The notes below the pieces were generated by a model. The model searched no databases. It was not told the DNA's origin and was given only the letters and a program-made list of their open reading frames with translations. Position numbers and translations under genes: made by a program. 64,000 bases of DNA, taken from positions 244,301 to 308,300 of the forward strand of contig KV423929.1 of NCBI GenBank assembly GCA_001632435.1, given 5' to 3'. Below, in pieces: positions 56,264 through 64,000 of the stretch (the stretch's first letter is position 1; every line of letters starts with the position of its first letter). Source of the DNA: Calocera cornea HHB12733. Taxonomy: Eukaryota; Basidiomycota; Dacrymycetes; Dacrymycetales; Dacrymycetaceae.

Positions 56264-57217
56264 TTAGCCCAACAGCGTGACGATGACCGTCACCATCAAC
56301 AGGACCCCTCCTAGCGTCCAACCGCGCGCTCTCAGACTACTACTCCCGCTCCCAAACCCGGGCGGTGCACTTGCTCCAGGAAGAGTTGCACTCCCGCTTC
56401 CGGTTCCAGTCGATGAGCTGGAGGAACCTGATGTGCTGTTCGAGCCTGCTGGTAAGCCGTTGGCATTCCCGCCCTGTGAGGCGCATATGGTGTTGTATTC
56501 TGATAATGAAAGGTTTTGCGCGTTAAGGAGACAGGTCATACAGGGGGTTGATATGCTTCGGGAGGCCGTGCAGATGCAGGTGTAGCCAGTACTCGCGCAT
56601 GCCTGTAGAGATCAGTCAGTGCATCATGCGGGAAAGGAGGAGAGAGAGATGAGTCTTACACTAACACTCTCGACCGCGGCAACGTCGCCTGCATCTCCGC
56701 ACGTCGCAAGACAGGCCGAGGCTCCCGCCCCAGGCTGAGCGCCACTCGGGGCTACCGTCTGTCCTGCGCCAGCACTACCGCTGGTCAGGGTTGCTTGAAC
56801 GGCGCCAACAGTGGGCAAAGTGATCCCCACCTGCCCGGCGGCGAAGCCCGCGCCGGGCGTCGTACCCGCGGCTGGGCTCGTGCCGGACGTCGCGCCAGCT
56901 TCGAGAGTCGGCGTGGCACCCAGGAGCGAGCTGTACTCTGCGCAATATTGCTGCAAGACGCTGAGGGTCAGATCGCTGATCTCCAGTACGCATGCGAGGC
57001 AGGTCGCCGAGAGGGAGAAGGCGTATTGGCAGGTGCAAGTGTCTTCGCTAGCGCGTGTTTCGCATTGCTGGAACTGCGAGAGGACGGTGATGTCGGACGA
57101 GGACTCGCAGAGCGGTTCACATGGTGATTGGCGCCGCAGCAAGGAGGGTGCACGCCGTGGGTGGGCGACGGAGCGGGCGATGGCCGGGAGGGCAAATACC
57201 AGCGCGAGCAGGAGCAT
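56264..57217 (-). CDS. Cys-rich GPI-type cell-surface protein
   Basis: Exons 56666-57217 and 56264-56602 (63-nt intron, GTTAGT donor); 296 residues. A signal peptide (LLLALVFALPAIARSVA) is followed by a Cys-rich module (CEPLC, then CTCQYAF, then CLAC, residues about 33-95). A Gly/Ala/Thr/Ser-rich spacer leads to a second module of the same spacing (CLATC, TCICTAS, CMTCLL) encoded across the intron. The end has a Ser/Gly-rich stretch and a hydrophobic tail (WTLGGVLLMVTVIVTLLG) preceded by Arg, as expected of a GPI-attachment signal. The duplicated Cys module is seen in many small basidiomycete surface proteins; it is reminiscent of, but not clearly, CFEM. Likely wall- or membrane-anchored; function unknown. 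Confidence 0.72.
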
Positions 57218-59611
57218 TATGCCGCCTTGCAGACGGATGATGATGGTACGAACGCGGGGTGCTCACCCATGGCAGGATGACTGGTCCAGCATAACGGCTT
57301 TAACGCCCAGCGCACCCAGCGCACCGCCTGGCGACCGCGTGCTCCTTCTTCTCCACTATGGGAAAGCGTTGCAAGCGACTTTGTGCAGTCGTGCCGTTTT
57401 CGGCCAAACTGTATGGGCCATGCTTTTGGCGCTGCAACGGAAGCCGTTGTCACAGGGTCTTTGATCTCGGATTTGTCCTGGTGGTCCCTGACTGTGCGCT
57501 CGGCCCGGGCCCGTGCACAGCCAGACACGGACCCGGTGCCATGCCTGCTTGAAGACCATATTGAGCAAAGGCTGACGCGGCCTAGTCAAAGACGGCTCAC
57601 CTAGCAAGAACATCCGTCTCATTGCTATCACCGTAACAGACAACTAGGAGTGATTTGACCCGCTCCGGGCGCAACACAAACGGTTGAACTGAAGAAGCAG
57701 ATGGTCGCATCGCAGGGAAGACCTTCATACGGATGGCAAACCTCCGGCATGCACGATTGCCTATACGTTCTGAATCACCTCTCATAGGGAGATTCAAGGT
57801 CCAAAGAGTCTTCCAAGCAAGGGCAGTATAAGGCAAAGGCGTGTAAGCCAAGAGCGCCAAGCGGGCAAAGTCTTCGGGAACCGGTTCGGCAGGAGTCAAC
57901 CGATGATAAGGTCTGACGCTCGAAGGCAAACATTGCCACTCAAGTACATCCTGCAACTGATCAATCACGGAACAGGCCTCGAGGTCACCTGACCTGCTGC
58001 CTCCCTTCAGATGGCAGAGAAGCAGTCGAGACACGGCACAAGAGGCACGCCATCGCGTCTTCACACGCAGGCCGTATCAAGCCTCCGGGACTTGAACTGC
58101 GTAAAGCCGCGATTGTGCTGCCCCTGAGCCTGGGCCAGTCTGAGAGGAGGGGAAAAGATGAAGTTGGACGCGCATAGTCGCTTAGCCATCCACTGACCTA
58201 GCAGAGATCAGGAAGGCATCAACTAGGCCGACCATCAGGACCGGATGTAGGTCTCCCCGTGCTAGAAGTCGAATGTGGAACACGCGAGCATCGGACAGAT
58301 TTCAGCCAGACACACCGCAGTCGGATCGAGCGTGGTAGCGCAGCGGAATACATGTAAAGCCGGAGGTCGACCGCTGACGAGCAGCAGAACTACAAGATAC
58401 CGAACGGAAGTGGAGCTCTGCGCTCTCATCCGATGTATGGAAAATCACAGAGAGATGTGACTCGGACGTGGTGTATCCTGATGCTTGAGGTGCTCCTTTT
58501 TCTGGCATTTGTCGGTCTAGACGAAGGCAAGAGTAACAGCAAGCGAGCAGATGAAGAGGCACAGGCAGATGGCAAGACATAGATCGATCGAAGGAAGCCG
58601 TACGCACAATAAGTCCGCTACCCGCCGCAGGGGTCCAGGGGGCAGACATGTGTGCAGTGACCAACGCTCGCTCTATGTCGTGCGTGCTGTCTGGGGGGTG
58701 AGTCAAGGGACGTGCTGGTGCATGACGGCAGCAGGCAACGGACCGGGTTATATGCACTTTTCACGTCCTTCAGAGCGGGACAAAATCAGACCGCACTCCC
58801 CCTGGCCCCTCCCCCAAACTATCGCGCCATCCAGCCAGCCACCTTCATTCGGGATCGGAATTCTCTTGTATCTGTCTGCATCACTTCGGGTCACAAGGAA
58901 CAGACAGGCAGAGCGCACCTATCCGCTTCTGGAAGTTCACGCTCCTGAGCTCCTCGCGACCAGTACCTGCACCGGGCGATCCCATCCAGAGCAGGATCGC
59001 GGGTGAAGCAACGGTAGGCTGACTTCACATCCACGCCAGAACACCCCTTGGTCATGTCGGAGCATGCAGAGCCAAGAAGCTCGAAGATGAGACAACACGA
59101 GATGCGATGATCATCCTGTCGAGTCCGCGAGCGCATCCAGATATGGTAAGACTAGCAACATCAAACGTGGCAGATCAAAGCAGATTCAGGACTTCGTCTC
59201 ATAGGAGAGCTCGATCAGACTGAAGCAAAGTCTTGTGGTGCGGTACTGCAGCCACCTCAGTAGACTGGGATCATCTCAGATGCTTTGATGACTGGAATCC
59301 AGATTATCTGGGGAGCGAAGCCATCCTCCCGCGTAAGAGGGATTTGGAGGGATCATCGACCGATATCCCTGAGATTATCCCGGGTCTCGTTCATCAGACG
59401 ACCTTTCGCGTGACGTGCGCGAAGCCTTAACGTGATTGTTGGGGGCGAAGCGATAGATTGCACTGTCCAGCCTGCGAACAGAGTCAGTATACACCGAGGA
59501 GCACCTCTCACACCAGAGCACAATAGACAGGAATTTTAATTAAAAGAATATCTAAACCGTCCCCCTGACTGCTATTCATGAGCCAAACTTCTACCCATCC
59601 AAGCTAGACTA
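57218..59611. other. 2.4-kb interval without a supported gene
   Basis: The best frame is minus 57602-58064 (155 codons, PEPVPEDFARLALLAYT within). It faintly resembles F-box protein text but has no convincing start, splice sites or domain. The rest is short frames. A degraded gene is possible. Confidence 0.4.
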
Positions 59612-61023
59612 TCAGCCGGTCAAGTCGATGACTTCAATCTCCGTCTGTCTGGAATTGCGTCCTCTCTTTATTGGCCTGGGAACGTCATCCATCGCACTCA
59701 ATCTGCGCTTGCGTACGCGTACTGATGGAGACCTACTGAGGACATCTCTTGTACTGTCATCTACAAATGCCTGGTCAGAATGCCCTAGTACCACGTGTTT
59801 CACCAGGTCTGAGAGCCCCGCACCTCTTAGTGATTCCACTCTTGGGCTGGGGCATCTGCTCATGCATCTAAACGTAGATGCATACGTTCCGTCCTCCCTC
59901 TTTGGTGCCGCAGTCGCTACTCCGGTTTTCATCAGACATATACCACAGCGTATGGAGAGAAGATGCTAACCAGATCGACGGTCCAATAAGGGCGTGCGCA
60001 GCTCCGCGTCTGCCGGAGAGTTGCTCAGAACATCGACCAGACCTTCATACTCAAGTACAATTTCCTTTCCCTCAACGTCGCGCACGACACTTTCACCAGA
60101 GCGTAGAAGGACAACTCCTCCTTGAATGAGGGTAAACCCGTCCGACTCGCTCAATCTCAACCAACGTCCACGTGATTGCTGGTAGTATTCCAGCTCGGGC
60201 TGAGGTGTCGAGGAGAGCTCGTGCAATAGCTCCGGGAATGTGAGGGGTGTAAACCTGGCTTTTGGCGGCAACGTCCATTGGATCGGTTCAATAAACGGCT
60301 GTCAAGTGTGTCAGCCAACGTCGACTTCCATTAATATGGAATTACGGAGATCCAAAGGTACACTGTGGCGTTGTTGCCAGAAGTGGGGGACGTTTGAGGC
60401 ATCATGTGAATCGGACTCAGAAGCTCACGTTCAGACTTGGTGCCAAATCCCTGGTGAGTGAAGCTTTTCCGTTTGAACTGGTAGGAACCACCTCCTGGAG
60501 ACGACGAAAGAAGCGGAGAAGAAGGTAGATAGCTGGCTGATGAGGTGGGATGAGGTGGAGACGTTGATATGAACCGGTTTCGATCGTGACCGCTTTGATT
60601 ACAAGGTCCTGGGCAGCAGCCAATGCAAGCCAAGAAAGGGCAAAGCCGATTACCCCATCTTAGACATGCCGGATTGGAGCAATGGATCCGAAAGCCATTT
60701 GTCGGAAAGAGGACCGCATGTGGGGAGGGATCAACTTGTGTGCGGTAGAGCGGTGGGGCTGAAGTCGCTCTGCGCCAAGGTATGTCTCCCCTCCAATGTG
60801 ACCAATGAGAAACACCGCCAAGTTCACCGCTACACTAACGTTTGAAGAGACATTAGATCGCTGCTGAATAATGTCAACGAGACATACGCACTGCCTGGAA
60901 AGAACGTCCTTTGTTCTGAGGAGTCGACACGACCATGATACGCGGGTCGAGACTGCTTCCACAGATCCGACAGGTCTCCGTAGGGTATGGAGAGCGGTAA
61001 AGAATCTGGGGAGGAGACGGCAT
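59612..61023 (-). CDS. GRF-like zinc-finger protein with C-terminal SUMO-interaction-like motif
   Basis: Five exons: 60892-61023, 60654-60834, 60364-60608, 59971-60298, 59612-59919; 397 residues, all phases matching. The N-terminus has TCRICGSSLDPRIM followed by NKGRSFQAC (residues about 18-45), which reads like the first half of a GRF zinc finger. A second Cys cluster, HCSNPACLRWGPCN (about 92-105), could complete it or form another metal site. The middle is Ser/Pro-rich. A more ordered segment (PLTFPELLHELSS, WLRLSESDGFTLIQGGVVLL) follows. The basic tail ends EIEVIDLTG at the stop, a good match to the hydrophobic-core SUMO-interaction motif with acidic flank. Role unknown; a nuclear nucleic-acid-associated protein is inferred. 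Confidence 0.62.
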
Positions 61024-62465
61024 CTTGAAAGAGTGTGGATGAAGGATGAGCTCCAAAGTTGATAGTGTGAAGTCAGAGACGTGATATGTAGAGCGTTGTT
61101 GAGGCGGTCATGACAGATTCACGTCCCACATATATAGTCCGGGTTTGGTCGAATGACTTGAGCATCGCCAAGACTCTGTTAGGGATTTCAAGACGGTCTC
61201 TTCTAACGTGAGAAGATGCGCAGAGCTGGGTAACCTACAGGATACCGTGGTATGTCGCAGACTAAGTCGTCACGCTTTGGAGTCTCCAAGGAACCGTGGC
61301 TGCCAGGTTACAATCCATCATTGGAATGAGACGACAGGCCTCAAATCAGAACGGACTCGCTTTTTTTGGTCGCTATAGCGTAATGCGATGGAAAGTGTCA
61401 CCACCGTTGCCCTGCAGAGAAATAGTGGTATCATCAACGTCAGAAAGTGCGTGGTGCGTCTTCACCAATATGTAGTAGCACCGCGGGTCGGGATCTTGGC
61501 AGCTGATCCTTCGAAATAGTCGCAGAAGACGCAAAAACTCGAAAACCACCTTTGATAGAGCCGGAGTGAACGGATGCGCTTCAGAGCAATGTGCGCTCTG
61601 CGGGGGATCACGTCTCCCTCCGTGTTTCACCCCTGCACGTTGAAAGTCGCAATCATGATGCCTGGGAAGAAAAGAAGAATTAGAACAGTTTTCATTTCTT
61701 GACACGCTGAGCCTTGATTGCAATCGCGGTCGCCACTGCGACAAGCGGGAAACAGTGTTGCTGACAGGACTCCGTTGGCGAAAACGGCAAGAATCTTGAG
61801 AACGGTGTTGTGGCGCTCCGCGGTCCGCTGAACGGGAGTTCTGAGAAGATCGGAGCATATGCAACGTGCCGAAACTGCTGAGCGGCTGTAGCCTGGGATA
61901 ACGATTTGTCATCAAGAATTCGGTGCCAGTCACAGAAGATGAGTTGAGCGCATTCGTGGAGCGGGAAAGCAGCCAACCGTTGGCTGCAGTTTACCAACAG
62001 CGGAAACTGTGATAACTGAGATTAGCCTTCCTATGCGACACGGACACGGAATCAGCCTAACGCGGAGACACCGGTTTGATGATTAATGGCTGGGGGCACC
62101 GCCTTACAGTTGAGACCGAATAACCGTGACAACGCCGATAATCAGTTCTAACTTCTTCGGCCCAGGCGCCGTAAGACGGAGTCGCTGAACTCGCTACGTT
62201 CTCATCGGGTCCACATGACTGATTTGATGTGATGTGTATACAGTATCTTGGTTGATCCGAAGAACGTTCCTGTGCGGAAAGCAGCTTGCAGCATCCGGGG
62301 GTGCGGAGGCTCTTTAATGTTTGGTCACTCTATCTCTTCAGTTCGAGGCAGCTTGCCTTGGATAGATACATGTTGAGATGCTAGACAATCATGATCAAAG
62401 TTCTCTTTTCTAAGACGACAAGAGATAACGTGATACAAGTAGTAGAATAGAGAAGAAGCCGTCAA
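61024..62465. other. Interval between the GRF-like gene and the KDZ transposase
   Basis: About 1.4 kb, A/T-richer than the left part of the window. Minus-strand frames at 61373-61933 and 61692-61997 overlap each other in different frames and have no recognised family. It may include the 3' flank of the transposable element; no terminal repeat could be delimited. Confidence 0.4.
61131..61136 (-). promoter_or_regulatory. Possible TATA element of the GRF-like gene
   Basis: TATATA about 108 bases upstream of the ATG at 61023, at a plausible distance for a core promoter. Weak evidence, based on position and sequence only. Confidence 0.35.
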
Positions 62466-64000
62466 TCAGCCGGGAATGACTTTGGGACTCAAATAAAGTG
62501 CGAAAAATCTCCAAGCATTCTCTGCAAGTATAGAAAAGACGTGGGATTGCTTCGCCGCGTAAGCAGACCAACCTTTATGGGCACCGCGCTCAAGGTACTT
62601 AGCTTTCGCCGTCTGCCATATGGAGTTGTAGAATTGAAAGAAGACCAGGACTCGTCGCATCTCAACCTCGAGCAACTCCACTTCCTCTCTCCAACGTAGC
62701 ATATCTGCATGCGCACGCCACCAGGTGACCGAGTCAACTACAGATACGTAAGGAGCCGTGACTAGATGAAGCCAACGTTGAGCGCACCTGCCTCACTCCA
62801 AGAGACTGCCTCCTCGTGCAGTTCGTACTGCTTCCCTCTGCGAAACGCGTAGAACCAAGGTCTTTGAGGATGGCTCCGCTCAGGAGCTGCCGGAACCTGA
62901 ACCGTTGATACCCTTGTCAAGTCCTCGTCCAACAGGGGTCGGTATGTTTCGTGCTCCGGAGATAAGCCTAGACGAATCATTGCTTCTCTAGCCCTGCGAT
63001 AGGTGCCAGCGTGCTTGTTGATAACACGACTTTGCAGCTCCATGGTATTTTGAGCTCTCGTCTTCAGGCCAGGCACAGAAGCCGACGTTCGAAAACTTCT
63101 TCGGTAGACTTGTTGTAGCTTGAGTTCTTCGATCAGGCGACCGACGGCCTCTTCAGCTTGTGCCATCCTCAGGCTCAACTCGATCTCGGCCAGGTTCTCC
63201 AGATTGAGCGACCGTCGAGCCTGTGTGTCAAACGTTGAAGGTAGTCCGAGCTCTTCGATTTCCGGCTGCAGCTCCTGTATAGACAGAGAAGCGTCCGAAA
63301 AGTGACCTGTTGATAACAATGGCATTTCTCGGAGTTGAAGAACCCGCCAAGCTTGTAGTTGAGGCAAGAGTGTGGCGCGAATGTTGTCTTGTTCTGATTC
63401 ATCGGACTCCAACGTCTCAGCAGCAGTCTCGGTGAAGGCTTCGAGTCGCCTCCGGACAGAGTGTCTGGCTACCCGTCAATTGGACTCCGAGTGGACTTCA
63501 GGGATTCTCACTGATTTTCCTCTAACGAAATACCCATCTGAATGAAAGACACTGCGCTGACTCTCTCCAACATCTGGGAGACAAGCGCTAGCAGATTGGA
63601 AGACGCCAATTCGTCTTCGCGCAGCCGATCAACAACTGTCTGCTGCGTAGGTACTGAGATGAATCAGTGACAGATATGAGGAGACGTTGACAGCGAGCTT
63701 TACCCGCATCTTCTGGAAATCTATATCGACTAGTGAAGTTGCCGTTGCGCTCGCGAGCATATTCGATTCGGTCTTTCCAGCGACCAATCCTCTCTTCTCC
63801 AAAGGCCCGAGTGAGGTCCTGGAAGCAAGCAATGCGGCGTTGGTGTTGCTCCCGTGCCCGAGAGAGGTTTCGACACAGGGAAAACACTACAAGAAGTCAT
63901 TCGAATCCAGAAGTCAATATTTGTAGAGCCAAACACGCACCGATGTCGCGCTGCTTTCTCCAGTTCCAGTCGGAGAAGTGGGATTCCAAACAATCACGTC
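62466..64000 (-). mobile_element. KDZ-type DNA transposon, transposase C-terminal part (5' truncated at window edge)
   Basis: Exons seen, in transcript order: 63941-64000 (partial), 63704-63886, 63512-63653, 62788-63464, 62466-62737, with introns of 47-54 nt and matching phases; about 444 residues without a premature stop. Family features are HFSDWNWRKQRDI, RIGRWKDRI, VSFIQMGISLEENQ, LQAWRVLQLREMP and the very typical C-terminal WREEVELLEVEMRRVL followed by AYAAKQSHVF. Together they match the C-terminal half of Kyakuja-Dileera-Zisupton transposases, abundant in Agaricomycetes. The catalytic core and CxC zinc region would lie beyond 64000. Because the visible reading frame is intact, the copy may be young or still coding. 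No terminal inverted repeat or target duplication was identified. Confidence 0.78.

Noticed and set aside
58060..58140. Possible tRNA B-box (GTTCAAGTCC on the minus strand)
   Set aside because: Neighbouring bases do not form the T-arm or acceptor stem, and no matching A-box was found.
1..64000. CRISPR arrays, bacterial operons or Shine-Dalgarno sites
   Set aside because: The window is eukaryotic with spliceosomal introns; no spaced direct repeats were seen.

Overview
This is nuclear DNA of a filamentous basidiomycete, most likely an Agaricomycete (I cannot fix the genus). The evidence is dense, GC-rich sequence with many short spliceosomal introns of about 45-65 nt (GTRNGY donors, YAG acceptors). 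Fungal-specific families are also present: a BBC1-type C-terminus, a fungal hybrid phytochrome, the SIN kinase Cdc7/SepH, WSC proteins, a UstYa-like protein and a KDZ transposase. All gene models are hand-built from splice sites and reading phase; each spliced model closes exactly in frame. No rRNA, convincing tRNA, CRISPR array or bacterial-type operon was seen.

Layout. 1-905: 3' end of a BBC1-type actin-patch protein. 2140-3966: GH30 glycoside hydrolase. 4414-17708: four F-box paralogs (4414-6140 and 6532-8107 on plus; 13860-15760 and 16058-17708 on minus) around an orphan gene (8797-9700) and a head-to-head pair for mitochondrial proteins, MRPL7 (minus) and a YIA6/NDT1-type carrier (plus). 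18475-19792: Ser-rich orphan. 20212-26643: three minus-strand metabolic genes, an ABHD12-like serine hydrolase, a dihydrodiol/xylose-dehydrogenase-like oxidoreductase with a 7-nt microexon, and a DDHD phospholipase.

28854-31596: secreted WSC-repeat protein. 32131-32872: UstYa/DUF3328 protein. 33564-38126: Cdc7/SepH septation kinase with a long ARM-like half. 38611-40129: a protein joining an N-terminal helical region of the fungal STAND/NLR type to a receiver-like domain, with no NTPase. 40379-42634: ALG6 glucosyltransferase. 44077-49502: phytochrome hybrid histidine kinase. 50004-50841: ZCCHC10-like zinc-knuckle protein. 51731-54686: long disordered protein ending in a CaaX box.

The last 9 kb (54.7-64 kb) is gene-poor: a Cys-rich GPI-type surface protein (56264-57217), a GRF-like zinc-finger protein ending in a SUMO-interaction-like motif (59612-61023) and, at the right edge, the C-terminal part of a KDZ-type transposase (62466-64000). 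This end looks like a more rapidly evolving, transposon-associated segment.

The genes do not form one pathway. Themes that recur are mitochondrial function (MRPL7, NAD-type carrier), lipid hydrolysis (ABHD12-like, DDHD), secretory-pathway and cell-wall biology (ALG6, WSC, GH30, GPI-type protein), polarity and septation (BBC1, SepH), light sensing (phytochrome), and lineage-specific families (F-box cluster, STAND-like protein, UstYa, KDZ).
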